A stretch of DNA of 64,000 bases from Pristionchus mayeri (lineage: Eukaryota > Nematoda > Chromadorea > Rhabditida > Neodiplogasteridae): assembly GCA_036245805.1 (NCBI GenBank), contig BTRK01000003.1:34179215-34243214 (forward strand), read 5' to 3'. Of this stretch, positions 36,651 to 49,132 are shown piece by piece; position 1 is the first letter of the stretch; every line of letters starts with the position of its first letter. Position numbers and translations under genes: made by a program. The notes under the pieces were generated by a model that was given only the letters and a program-made list of their open reading frames with translations, searched no databases and had not been told where the DNA came from.

Positions 36651-37840
36651 ACACGTTCTCCGTAAGACTGAAGGTAGGATGGCACAACTCGGTCAAAATG
36701 GTCGCCCGGAGCTCAAACTTGGGGAATGTGACCCCTGGGAGCAAAGAACTTTTCAACCGAAAGCGCGACCCGAAATATCGATTTTTGATCTACCAAAATC
36801 GATTTTTCAGATTTTGGATTTCGGTATCGACTGATAGCTCATTCGAAAGAGCATGCAAAATTATGTTAGAAACCCAAAATAATCCAGAATTCATCAACGT
36901 TGACGTCAGATATAGCTCGATGAGTGCACTTTTTCATCGATTTTGGTAGGTCACCACTCTGAAACCCACTAAGATATCATTTGCGGATTCCAGTTTCGAG
37001 ATATATTATGTATTTTTTCATGGTGATCACGATGCAGCCTTGGTCAATGCCGATTTCTGGTTGGCCATTACTCATTCAAGAGCTCAACCATTACGCACTT
37101 CTGAATGAAAATTTACAGACTTTCGATTTCGGTCACGTGCTATAGCTCATTCGAAAGAGCATGAAAAGATATGTCGTAAACCAGAAGAAAACCAGAAACC
37201 ATCAACGTTGACGTCATTTAGACATGATCATTTGAAATTCTTCACGCGAAACGACGTGAAGATTTTCGACTATATCATTTTCACATTACATTTTGGTGAC
37301 TTGGGATATCGAAATTCGAATTCTACGCATATAAATACGTTAGAAAATCCATAAATTGTTCACTTTTCGAAGACATGTTGAAATTCGATTTTTCTGTTGA
37401 AAAAGTTGAAATCGTGAAATATTTTGCCAAATGTATTATCTGATGTAGTTTTTTGTGTAGAATTCAAATTTCGATATCCCAAGTCACCAAAATGTAATGT
37501 GAAAATGATATAGTCGAAAATCTTCACGTCGTTTCGCGTGAAGAATTTCAAATGATCATGTCTAAATGACGTCAACGTTGATGGATTCTGGATTATTTTG
37601 GGTTTCTAACATAACTTTTCATGCTCTTTCGAATGAGCTATCAGTCGATACCGAAATCCAAAATCTGAAAAATCGATTTTGGTAGATCAAAAATCGATAT
37701 TTCGGGTCGCGCTTTCGGTTGAAAAGTTCTTTGCCCCCAGGGGTCACATTCCCCAAGTTTGAGCTCCGGGCGACCATTTTGACCGAGTTGTGCCACCCAT
37801 ACCCCAGTTTATTGCAGTCTTACGGAGAACGGGTTTTAAC
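36651..37840. mobile_element. 1.2-kb foldback element
   Basis: The left end CGTTCTCCGTAAGACT and right end AGTCTTACGGAGAACG are exact inverses. The arms 36690-36910 and 37566-37800 are near-perfect inverse complements (GGTCGCCCGGAGCTCAAACT and its inverse). A second inner pair, 37195-37330 with 37450-37570 (CTTCACGCGAAACGACGTGA), extends the hairpin, with extra unpaired sequence only in the left arm. There are no coding motifs. It belongs to a third foldback type here. Confidence 0.75.
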
Positions 37841-39239
37841 TCTCTTCGATCCTTAACCTCACTCGTTGATTTGTGAGCGCTCAGTCTTTGATCTCTGTTT
37901 CAAATTGATGACTAATTTCTTGCAAAGCCGCCCCTAAAACATTCTCTCTCAGGGAAAGCATGTGGCAATTGCAGAGTTAATCACTACGTGGTATACTCAA
38001 CACGGATCTCCTGTAAACATACAGGAAAACGAGACCATTTTGCTACAGAAAAAATTGGGCCACGGATTTCGATGAAACTAGAAAGACTGACCAAAGTGAG
38101 GGCGGGGAGAACGTCTATCCACTTCAAAATTTGCATGTTGGACGAAGTTATGACCTACCGCTTTGGAAGACCGTATATCAGTAAATTTTTGACCTACAGC
38201 GAGCGGATTTTTTTCCAATCGATGCGAAATTTTCCGATCTACAAAGTTTCTGGCTTACGGTAAGCGCGAAAATTAAGTTTTCACATAGTTATGCCTAAAA
38301 AACTGTTTTTGTCAAGTCGATATGCTAATGAAGTACCTTTTATGTTGAGAAAGGTACGATTTGTATGCTTGATTCGGATTCCCCACCCCTAAATCGAGGT
38401 ACGTACTTAGCTCGTTGCTCATAACTCGAGGCGTATCATACCGCCACTCAGTAGGCAGAATCCGAACTTAACACAGAACATTATTCAATTTTTGACCGAA
38501 AAATGTTTTGGTGCCTATCTCACCTCCAACTTATGCAAATGAGCGAACTGAGACCACTTTTGGATAGCTCTCGAGTAGATCTCCAACAATGACTAGGGAT
38601 GCTTAACGCTGAAGTTGACCGTTTTCGAATTACACAGCAAAACCATATTCAATGGATAATAGTGAGAGGATCTTGTTTCATCTAAAAATACGACAAGTCC
38701 AGGCTTCGCCCTTTCCCGGCTTCGCCTCACCCCTGCGAGGAGAGACGAAAGAGCGATGAACTCGCGCTCTTTCGTATGGGCAACCGCTCTCTACACGCGC
38801 CGGGGTAGAGACGAGCGACAGGAGGGGGAGGAGAGGGAGAGAAGGAGACGGCGATCTTTTAGCACCGGCACCGACTAGTTTACTTCAAATCACGGACCGG
38901 GAAACGAATATTTTGCGATTTCCTTTGGCCAACTTGTTTGAATGGTTGCTGGCTATGATATTTTCACTATTCAAACAGTGTATCATAATTTTACTGCTCA
39001 CGCATAGATAAAATCTGGGAAAACCGATGGATCGCGTTATAAAGTTTGAATTTTCAGCACCACAACTGCAAAAACTGCTTTTTGAATAGTGAAATATCGA
39101 AAGCACATGGACACAGCTTTCGAATTCTTTTTTGATCAAGTCATTTGGTTAAAAATGAACGCTGTGATTGCTATGTCTTGCTTTCGAGGGGGGCATCGTG
39201 AGGCAAGTGGGCAGAGCTTGTGGTCCCTACCTATAACAT
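37841..39239. other. Unclassified stretch, possible old foldback
   Basis: No gene was found. 38690-38880 is a GC-rich, GAGAGG-rich block very similar in style to the loop of the 5237-7245 element, so this may be the remains of one arm and loop of such an element. The rest is AT-rich without motifs. Confidence 0.35.
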
Positions 39240-40510
39240 TTATTCTCAATGAAAATAGTCCAGAATTTGAAATCTGACTGCAAGTCGCACTTGTGCTTCA
39301 GACTTCTCTCAATTACCGATGAAAGCCAATTCGAGGATGTGACGTTGTTCCGTGTGGCTAATAAACAACCTATCAATTTTGCAAGAACTCTAGCCTGTCA
39401 TAGCAGCGAGAGATCATGGAGAAACATTAGAGTACTCGTGATTCGGGACAATATTCGCATCAACGCAGCATTCACGTCTTCCCGCACACGTGCAATTCTT
39501 GAATCACTGTTTTTATTACTAAAAATTCCAGAAGTAGTATGTATTACAGGTAAAAATTTCCCCGACACCGTGACTGGCAGACAAAAATACCGAGGTGTGA
39601 AATATTATTTTTCGTATACCATGCACTGCGTTTTCGAATATGCTGTGCACTGGGTAATGGAATTAGATTACTTCGCAATTTTGCTTAGATTTAAATTTAT
39701 ACTATTCTTATAACAATTAAAAAAATATTTTTCGTCCTGAATCTTGCAAATTGATTGACCGTCGCACTTGAGTTTCAGGCTCTTCCCAAAAGTCGTAGAG
39801 TGCCACCACGACGATAGTTCGTCGTAATTTTTCCTAACAAAAACCGGATCAATTTTGTCCTGAACTTTCATAGTCTGCGCAGAAAGAAATAATGCATAAA
39901 GCGTTACGCTAATGGTTCGGACCAAATTTTGCCTCAATGCACAGCATTCGTGTTTTGCCTCTAAGATGCTGTACTGGAAGCGCGCTTCATCACCAGAATG
40001 ATCGGTGCCTTCTTCAAAGACTCATTTTCACGCCTTCGAACAATTACTGACAGGGGTGCAATATTTGAACAAAGAAGTACTCAGTGCATGATAGCATACA
40101 TTATACTTACTACATTGGTAGTTATATCATGTCGCTCTTGAGTTTCAGACTCTTCGCAATAGCCGATGAGCGCCAATACGGCGCTTAACTTGGTAGATAC
40201 GCCTAATAAAAATCCTATCAATTCTATCGGAATTCTCGTCAGTGAGAGCGAGCAGCGAGAGAGAGCGGAGAAAGAGTGACGCCCCATTTTTTCATTAATA
40301 TTCACATCAACACAGTATGAGAATACGGCTTCAAAAATACAGAATGAGCACGTAGTGTGCTCGAGTATATCTAGAATCTAGAATGAATGGACTCGTTCTT
40401 CTCTGCAGGTTCCCCATCTTCTTCGTTGTCTCGCTCTCACCGATCCTCGCACTCTTTCGTTGGAAACATAATCGCCTTTTTCTGTTGATATCATCAATAG
40501 CTTTCATTCA
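39240..40510. repeat. Degenerate module A array
   Basis: Module A cores lie near 39285, 39757 and 40128, each followed by the GCGAGAGAGCATGGAG-like block or its remnants. A pair of related words, CAGAAGTAGTATGTATTACA (39530 and 42748), shows that larger units are repeated too. Confidence 0.6.
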
Positions 40511-41990
40511 TTCCTAATAGAATATTGAGATATATGAAGATGCCTGAGGAATGGCGAAGGAGCGAGATTGTGACACTATTCAAAGGGAAGGGAGATATCA
40601 GAGACTGTGGGAATTACCGAGGAATCAAGTTGATCTCTCATTCGATGAAGATCCTTGAGAGATGTGTGGATAGAAGATTGAGGGAGTTGATGGATCTCAA
40701 CCCTTCCCAATTTGGATTCGTTCGCGGCTCGTCCACCTCAGAGCCAATGTTTTTATTGAGTCAGCTGGTTGAAAGGAATACAGAGTTCAGACAGGGATTA
40801 GCTGCGGTGTTTGTAGATCTAGAGAAAGCGTATGATCGGACGCCACGAAGGCAAATATGGAGGAGCCTGCGAGACAAGGGAGTACCGGAATTGTATGTGA
40901 AGCTGATTCAAGAAATGTACAAGGATGCAACAGCCTTTGTGAGAACTCCATTCGGTCCAACAGAAGACATTACAATCAGAGTGGGTGTGCACCAAGGAAG
41001 CGCTTTCAGCCCCTTGCTGTTCATTGTGGTCCTCGAGTCGGTTCTGGGAGACTGTATGAGGAGTGCACCGTGGTGTCTGGCTTATGCTGATGATCTGTGC
41101 TTGATTGACACAGATGTTGCAAGACTGGAGAGTAAAGTGCACGAGATACAGAGGCGGTTGCAGGCGGGAGGACTCACATTAAGAAAACGGAGTTTATGGT
41201 GATTGGTGGAGGAAATGGAGTCATGAATGATGTGAATGGTGAACCGATAAAGAAAGTGAATGAATTCCGGTACCTAGGATCGATGATTGATGAGAACGGT
41301 GGATCGGAAAGAGACGTTAGTAACAGAATTCGGTGTGGCTGGGCAAGATTCAACGCATGTGCAGGAATATTGCATGATAAGAGAGTGAGAATGCGTTTGA
41401 AAGGAAAGGCGTACAGAACTATTATCCGTCCAGCGATGATGTATGGAAGCGAGAACTGGGCGATGATAGTGGCACTGGAAGAACGATTGAGTGTGGCGGA
41501 AATGAGGATGGCTCGGTGGATTTGCCGAGTAAAAATGAGAGACCGAGTGAGAAATGAAATAATTAGGGCTAAGCTCGGAATTGCGCCAATAATTGAGAAA
41601 GTGAGGGAGAAGCGATTGCGATGGTACGGACATATGATGAGAAGGGACCGAGATCACCCATGCCGAAAGATCCAAATATATCAACCACCAGGGAGACGGC
41701 CAGTTGGAAGACCGAGAATGACTTGGATGAGATGCATTCGGCAGGATTTTGCAACCAAAAGATTGACTGAGAGACACGCACTCAATCGTGATTTGTGGAG
41801 AGAGCGAACTGCTCATCCAGACCCCGCCTAGCGTGGAGAGGAAGAGATGACGATGCGAGGACTACACCAATATGAAGAATTGAAGAAGAATGTATTTTCC
41901 CTTTCGCTTCTTTGTTGTTTTATTGTACGACCCCCATTGTTTTCTTTTTCGACCTGGATAAAAATGATGATGATGATATATTCAGGCGCA
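40511..41990 (+). pseudogene. 5'-truncated RTE-type LINE, reverse transcriptase fragment
   Basis: Two adjoining frames (40525-41202 and 41196-41831) form one reverse transcriptase with its C-terminal region. The first has FKGKGDIRDCGNYRGI, VFVDLEKAYDR, GVHQGSAFSPLLF and the catalytic box CLAYADDLCLI; the second has EFRYLGSMIDENGGSERDVS, LRWYGHMMRR and VGRPRMTWM, all typical of the RTE clade. The frame changes near 41185, where KKTEFMVIGGG follows GLTL, so there is a frameshift. The endonuclease half is missing, as expected for 5' truncation. The 3' end carries ATGATGATGATGATA (about 41963-41980), like the short triplet tails of RTE elements. Confidence 0.85.
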
Positions 41991-44724
41991 GCACGTCACA
42001 GTTGAGTTTCAGACTCTTCTCAATAACCGATGAGCCTCAACACGACGATTTTCCTCAGTTTTTCAGTACTAATAAGAATCCTCTCAAATCCGAATAAACT
42101 CATTGGTTATGCCAGCTAGAGAGCGCGGAGAATAAGGTGAGTGCTCCTCATTTGAAGCAATGTTCGCATCAAATCATCGCATTCGTGCATTGGCTCTAAA
42201 ATGCAGACATCGCCGTAGTTGGTGTGCGTTTACTCTACTTCTACTATCTACAGGAAAAGTGTTCTGTCATCTCCGCAGATCTCTCCCTATCTCCCTCGTT
42301 TCCTGAGTCTCCTCGATCATCATTCTCTCTCTCTTTCTCGCTGGGATCGATTACTCATTGACTCACAGTAAGTCGCCGCCTTACATAATCAATCCTTCAC
42401 TCTGGTTAATTCCTAACTTATCAATAAGATTCGAGTTCAGCAAGCCTGAGCAATACCGGAAGATCTGTTTAACTGATTGCTGAAATCTGGCTGTTTGTCA
42501 CACTTGAGTTTCAGACTTCTCTCAATAGCCGATGAGAGCCAATACGACGATTGTCCTCGGGAGTTATCCTTCTAAAAAATCTACAAATTCTACCTGATCA
42601 TTCATTGGTAATAGCAGCGAGAGAGCATGGATTAAGATGAGAGTGCTCGTGATCGGGAACAATTTTTCATCAACACATCAACGCAACATTCACATCTTCC
42701 GCACACGTGCAATTTTTGAATCACGGTTTTGATTACTAAAAATTCCAGACGTAGTATGTATTACAGGTAAAAATTTCCCCGACGCGTGCATTTCGTTTTC
42801 CAATATGCTGTGCACGGAATAGTGGTATTAGAGTACTTCGCAATTTTGCTTAGATTTAAGTTCATAATAATGAGAACAATTTTAAGATTAATTTTGGTCC
42901 CGAACCAACTTGAATGGCCGTCGCACTTGAGTTTCAGAGTCTTCTCAAAAGTCATTCTGGGCTAAAACGATGATTATCCATTCAGAATTCCTGACCAATA
43001 AAAATTCAATCAATCTTGGCCTGAACTCTCGTTAGTCAGCCCAGCGAGAGGGCATGCAAAAATATGATCTTCGTTTAATTTTCGCATCAAAGTAGAATTC
43101 GCGCCTTGCTTATAGAATGATTTGCATTAACCTGCTACAATAATCAACAATGACTGGGCTCTCTCATCTCTGCAGATTTCTCCCTAGCTCTCTCGTTGCC
43201 TTACTCTCTCCGATCCACATACTCTCTCGCTGGTTAGTGGATTTGGATCCCTGAAGGTTGAAGTGAAAATTGATTCACATCGAGATGGTGATTATTTGAG
43301 TCTGAATGATCCATCAGTAACGTATGTGGAATTGATAGAGCGAACAACTATTCTCATGTCGGACGGGCGCGCTATTTTAACGAAGCCGTAGTACTCCGTC
43401 CATGGTAGCATACTGTTTATTTTCCATATTGGACTATTCTGCGAGTTCAGAAATATCGGACGAATTGATATTCAGAATTTTGAAATCTGCTGTAAGTCAC
43501 ACTTGTGTTTCAGACTCTTCTCAATAGCGGATGAGTGCCAACGCGACGATGGAACCTTGGAGATTATTCAATAAAATACTAACAATATTGTATGATGTTT
43601 AGTTTGTCAGAGATGCGAGAGAGCATGGAGAAAGATCAGATTTTTGTCGTTTTGTGCTTCACAAACATTAGAATACGAATGGGAATGAATAGAATGCGGG
43701 TTTACGTAAATCATTTAAACTAAGTAAAATTGAAATTGATCCGAATTGGAGTTTATGTTCCAAATTTGGGACTACTGCACAATTCGCTAATTGTAGAATT
43801 GTAGCCCGAAGGTTTACGGTATCGAGCATTTGCCAGTAGTCCGTGTTTGATATTGCAGTACTAATTCAAATCCGGGACGGGGAGCTCAAATTGGAGTTCT
43901 CATTACGAAAGAATAGCAATTCCTCAGCACGGTTTACTGACCTCGGATCTTATGGTCAATACCGCACGTATACTCTTGAGAAGAGTATTAAACTCATGGT
44001 GATGTGCTGCACCTGAACAACATTGCGTAGATAATGCCGTTATCCCGTGCACAATATGCTATTCTTGTAGCAGGCTAATGCAGATCATTTTTTAAACAAT
44101 TCGCGAATTCTATGCGTTGATGCGAAAGCTAATCGAAGAGCGTTACTCTTTCTTCATGCCCTATCGCTGGTCTGACTAACGAGAGTTCAGGTCAAGATTG
44201 ATTGGATTTTTATTGAGCAAGAGTGACTATCGTCATGTCATGTCATGTTGTAAATTTTTAAATTTAAAAAGAAGGAGTGTCAGCAAAGTGGACTATCGTC
44301 ATGTTGGCCCAGAACGACTTTTGTGAAGACTCTGAAACTCAAGTGCGACGGCCATTCAAGTTGCAAGGTTCAGAACCAAAATTAATTTTAAATTTGTTAT
44401 GAAAATATTATGAACTTAAATTTAAGCAAAATTGCGAAGTAATCTAATACCATTATCCCGTGCACACATTCGACAACGAAATGCAAGGGATATGAGCGCA
44501 CCGTAAAATTAACAGTTCCAACTCTAAGCGAGAACATATACGGATTTGGATCTCTGAAGGTTGCAGCGACCTTCATATCAAACCGGTAATTATTTGAATA
44601 TGAATGATCCATCAGTGACTTTTGTGGAATTGAGAGGATGAATCAATAGTCTCACGTTTGACGGGCGCGATAATTGAACAATTTTATACTCCGTCCATGG
44701 TAGAATACTGAATAATTCAGTATT
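41991..44724. repeat. Degenerate module A array
   Basis: Cores near 41996, 42500, 42924 and 43495 run rightward; inverted cores occur near 43990 and 44330, and an inverted module B fragment near 43850. Several units end with the same CATCTCTGCAGATTTCTCCC and CCATGGTAGCATACTG words. No host gene was found. Confidence 0.6.
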
Positions 44725-44732
44725 GGCAATAC

Positions 44733-45478
44733 GGTGCAATGTAATCCGATGGTCATGAGTTCGACCCCCCTCGCCTGCAGATCCACCCAGACCACGGGGG
44801 TTAAGAAATAGGTCAGAAACCCCCCACCACGTGCACACAACACGGGCGGTAGCCTCACGCATAGGTCGTTGATAACCTCAGGACAGACTGAACGCAGAAT
44901 TGGCGCGGGGGTGGCAAACCAGCCTTGCTTGGATGCCTCAACTTACGTTTTTTTACGTTTTACGTTAAGATGGCACTTTTTTCGAGAACCTTTCTTCTGA
45001 TAACATTCAATTGAGAAATTTTTTACCGGATCATTTCTCTCAGAATTCTACTCTCAAAACTCTAAATTCAAAACCCACGTTACGGAACTTTTTTTTCGGA
45101 ACTTGCGGTCTGGAACAATTAATCTCGGAACCATTAATGCAGAATCATTTCATCCCGAACAAAACGTGAAGGGCGGTTGATACACTTTACATGTCCTGAA
45201 AAAATAGCCTTTGAAAAACTTTTAGATATATTTCACACTATAGCGCATCTAAGCTCCCCAATTAGTCACTGTGGATTCCAAAAAAGTTCTGAAACGTGGG
45301 TTTTGAAATGAAAATTCCCAATCGATGAGTTCCAACCCATTCATTCTGAAATAAAATTTCGGAGATTTGCGGTTCTCGAACCCATCGTTCTGAGATGAGA
45401 GTTTCGAATGAGAGTTCCGAAAAAAAATGTTCTGAAAAATGCGGTTCCAGAAAAAAAGTGCCATCTTAACATTGCACC
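44733..45478. mobile_element. 746-bp insertion with short TIRs and 8-bp duplication
   Basis: GGTGCAATGTAA at the left end is matched by the inverse TTAACATTGCACC at the right end. GGCAATAC flanks both sides (44725-44732 and 45479-45486) and the sequence joins cleanly to the module repeat (GGCAATACGGTCTGGGTTCA) if the insert is removed. The right 35 bases (GATGGCACTTTTTTTC) also match, inverted, an internal site at 44970. The first 60 bases carry ATGGTCATGAGTTCGACCCC, which resembles a tRNA-type B box. No transposase was found. Confidence 0.65.
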
Positions 45479-45486
45479 GGCAATAC

Positions 45487-47076
45487 GGTCTGGGTTCAAC
45501 AATCCCGTGAAATATCGGACGTATTTCTTTGCAGAAATTTGAAATCTGCCTTCATGTCACACTTGAGTTTCAGACTTCTCTCAATTGCCAATGATCGACA
45601 ATACGGTGATAGTAGGGTGAAGTAGTTTGCAAATAATACAAATTTTATCAATTTTACGTCGTTGGTCATAGCAGTGAGCGAGCGTCTAAAATGAGTAACG
45701 CTCCTCGTTCGAATAAATTTTTTCACATCAATTTATAGCGTTCGCTTCTTGCCTGATGCAGTACTGGACTTGTGTTTGCTCTACTTCAGTTATCTATGAA
45801 TGGGCTCGTTCATCCCTTCATGTCCCCTATCTCCCTCGTTCCTTGACTATCTTCAACCCTCACACACTCTCGCTGGAGAAATGGAATCTGAATGTAGCAT
45901 CGATCACTCTTTGATTCGCATCATACCGGCGATTATTTGAATTTGAGTAATCTTTCAGTGACTTGCAATCTTAATCCCTCACTCTGACTTCATTGGATCA
46001 TCTCCTGCTCGGACAGTGACCTAATCGAATTCCGATCGAAGAACTCTAATTTCCGGTTTATCCTTCACGACTACATGAAGATTGGAATATTTCGCTGGTA
46101 AGGGCATTCGAAGGGTTTTCGCACCCCACTTAGGGTTTCCTTCGCAAGTAATGACTCTCTTCGTTCTGAAAAGCAGAATCAATGCAGAATCTGCATGCTG
46201 TCTCGCACGTCTGGACAGAAAGAGAGAGAGAGCGAGAACGCGCAGAACGAAGACATGATTTTTTTTGCAAAGCTGTCTCGAGCTCCACGTCGCCATTTTC
46301 TACCTTTTCATGTCTGAGCAGAGCGCGATATTTGAGCAAATCATTACTACCTTCAATGTCAAAATACTGTGCACGGGATAACAGCATTGTCTTCGCAATG
46401 TTGTTAAGGTGCAGCACGTCACACTTGAGTTTCAGACTCTTCTAAATATCCGATGAGCGTCAATATGACGATTACACATGGAGTATTCGGATTAATAAAA
46501 CCCAATCAATTGCTTTATGTTCATGCTACATACTGCATACTTATGATATTGACGATAAGATCCGAGGTCAGTAAACCGTACTGAGGAATTGCTATGGATT
46601 TTTAAATCAAACTGCTTTTTAAATCAAACTGCATGTTTCAGGCTTTGCTTAATAGAGGATCAGCGAAAATCCGACGATAGTTCGTAGAGTGTCCATCCTA
46701 ATAAAATCCTATAAATTTTTCCTGAAATCTCGTTAGTCTGAGCAGCGAGAGAGCATGGAGAAAGAAGAGGGTTTATTGTTTTGATCAAATTTCGCATCAA
46801 CGCATAGCATTCGTGTATTGCCTCAAGCATTGCTCGACTAGTCTATCTACAATGAATGGGCTTGGTTATCTCTGCACTTTCTCGTACTCTCACTGTCACC
46901 GCTCCTCGCATTCTTCCACTTGGAATGTCCATGAAGATAAACTCTCTTCGTTCTGCACAATCTCTCATGGGTGAGGGCAACACTAGAGGAGGAACAGAGG
47001 CTCTTTCACTTATTTTCGCGCTATCGACACTTTATTAGTGGCTGCCGGGGCGCGATATTTGAAAAAAAAGTTGAAT
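45487..47076. repeat. Degenerate module A array
   Basis: Cores occur near 45560, 46420 and 46630, with the GCGAGAGAGCATGGAG block near 46745 and CT-rich stretches between. Short minus-strand frames near 46021-46417 are fragments of the same repeats. Confidence 0.55.
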
Positions 47077-47078
47077 TA

Positions 47079-48320
47079 TTGGGGTGTCCTGAAAGTTCGT
47101 ATAATGCTTCGGAAAAAAGTCAGTTCGCGATCAAATGCAGTGATTGCGCAATCTGTTTGTCAACAATGTATTGCATTATTCTGACGTTGAGTAGTGAGAG
47201 GATTTAATCAGTCTCCTAGTTGCTACATTGATTCTTGTGATGGACTCCCATCTCTACCTCCGAGCAGTTTTACTTCATTACTACCGTCTTGGCCGATCCG
47301 TGAAGGAGGCCCACTCTGCCCTGGCCCAGTCGGAAGGAGCTGACGCCCCCTCCATACCCTTCTGCTATAAGTGGTTCTCCCGCTTCAAGAAAGGGGAGTT
47401 TGGTCTCGATGATCAACCCCGCTCTGGACGCCCTCCCTCCCTCGATCAGCCTCTCGTTCTCCGCACACTGAAGCGCAAGCCCATGGCCAGTGTGCGTGAG
47501 TTGAAAAAGGATACTGGTACTCCCAGATCAACGGTGTCCGATATCCTCCATCGATCTGGGAAGAAGCCGAAACTCCCACAAGTGATTCCCCATGACCTCT
47601 CCCCCGAACAGCTGAAAAATCGTGTTCAAGTCTGTCGGGAATTACTCCATCGTAGATCCAATCTTCGATGGGTCAATTCCATCATCGCTACAGATGAGAA
47701 GTGGATCACGTACGATAACCCTGTGAGGAGACTGCAACGGGTGGATGCAGATGAGAAGCCCACGCCCGTCCCGAAGAAGGAAGAGCACGGAAAGAAGGAA
47801 CTCCTCTGCTTCTTCTTCTCAGTGCTCGGTCCCATCTACTGGGAGATGCTCGCCCCTGGCACCAGCATCAATGCCGACCTCTTCTCTGAACAACTGCAAG
47901 ATGTCGCGATCAGAGTCCCTCCCAGACTCCTGAACCAGGGCAAAATTCTTCTTCTGATGGACAATGCTCGCCCTCATCGAGCGAAGATGACCCCGAAGAA
48001 AATGGACGAGCTGAAGATCGAGAGGATTCCCCATCCACCGTATTCCCCGGATCTCTCCCCATGCGACTACCACTGCTTCCGCTCTCTCTCTGACTTCTGC
48101 AAAGGAAAGAAGTTCAAGAATTGAGATAAAGTTGTGAGGGCTTTCGTGAACTGGGCTGTCTCGAAGAAACCCGCATTCTGGAAGAGAGGAATCGAGACCC
48201 TGCCCAATCGCTGGAGGGAGGTAGTGAGAAAGAAGGGGGCATGCATTGGTCACTGAGAATTGTAAATCATTGAATAAAAAATAAAAACAAAAAATTATAC
48301 GAACTTTCCGGACACCCCTA
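47079..48320 (+). mobile_element. mariner element, near complete
   Basis: The ends TTGGGGTGTCCTGAAAGTTC and the inverse of TAGGGGTGTCCGGAAAGTTC form TIRs of about 27 bases with few mismatches. TA flanks both ends (47077-47078 and 48321-48322), the standard target of this superfamily. It holds one transposase gene in forward orientation. Confidence 0.88.
47240..48256 (+). pseudogene. mariner transposase with one internal stop
   Basis: An open frame from ATG at 47240 runs to TGA at 48122-48124, then continues in the same frame to TGA at 48254-48256 (338 codons in all). The N-terminal helix-turn-helix region (WFSRFKKGEFGLDDQPRSGR) is followed by the catalytic domain with IATDEKWITY, LLMDNARPHRA and HPPYSPDLSPCDYHCF, the three-aspartate D,D34D pattern of mariner. 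The premature stop falls at codon 295, after FCKGKKFKN, and removes about 43 C-terminal residues that are otherwise readable (PAFWKRGIETLPNRW). Everything else looks intact, so the copy is recent. Confidence 0.88.
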
Positions 48321-48540
48321 TAGCTTCATTATTTCGAATTTAAGCAATTTTGAATTACAGGGTGCGCCAAAATTACCCGAACTGATTTCATCTTTCTGTG
48401 GCTTCGCGGCCCAATCGATATGTGCCACCTATACGGCATCATCATGACGAGTGACCATTGGTCTCTCAATATTCAAGGATTCATATCAGTTTGTCAAGTC
48501 ATATACTAATGGTGATGTCTAGTAGCATCGAATCCCCATT

Positions 48541-49132
48541 TTGGACCTGTACAATGACAATGTGACATCGCTCATTGACTCTGCGTTCACAAGTCGCTTG
48601 CATCTGATACCGCTATCATGTACCAACAGCTTGATACTTACAAAGTTCATCCGGAGAGTAGGACGCCGGTCTATGTTTCCACCCCCAAAGAACCGAGATC
48701 GCTACCGAAAGAGAGTGCTTCGAAACTGCACGAAGATGACCCAAATTCTTGATATCTCGAACACATCCGTTCGTAGTCTTATCAAGCCCCAACTGACTTT
48801 TCGCCTTCACAAGTACTGTAAACTGCACGGACTAGATGAGCTACAGATCAAGCTCCGCAGAGAACTGTACCTAAAACAGTTGTTACATTATGCCATTTCC
48901 GCGCATTTCAGTAGGTTGTTCAGCAATGCAAATATATTTACTGTCGAAGGCAAGCTGATTTGGCAAACCAGCATAATCACTACCTCTGATCCTGAAGAAT
49001 ACTAAAATAGTTGTGAAGTCACTGGTTATATCAGCTCTCCCTCTGCATCAGAGTTTTGGATGGAATTTGCTCAACATGCAAGTTCCCTCTCCTTTTTGCC
49101 ATTCCGGGCGTAGATATCAATACAGAGTATTA
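48541..49132 (+). pseudogene. Decayed maT-like transposase, N-terminal part
   Basis: The frame shows the same domain order as the younger copy: a basic DNA-binding half, then KLHGLDELQIKLRRELYLKQ, then FTVEGKLIWQ where intact relatives have a DEKLF motif. The catalytic aspartate appears substituted (VEGKL). The reading frame ends at 49005 and the rest of the gene resumes beyond the nested insertion. Confidence 0.6.

Noticed and set aside
37750..37770. CCCAAGTTTGAG resembling the 3' end of the nematode SL1 spliced leader
   Set aside because: Only 12 bases match, the preceding sequence does not, and no donor follows. It is inside a foldback arm.
47385..48253. Minus-strand frames within the mariner
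   Set aside because: Shadows of the forward transposase, without motifs.
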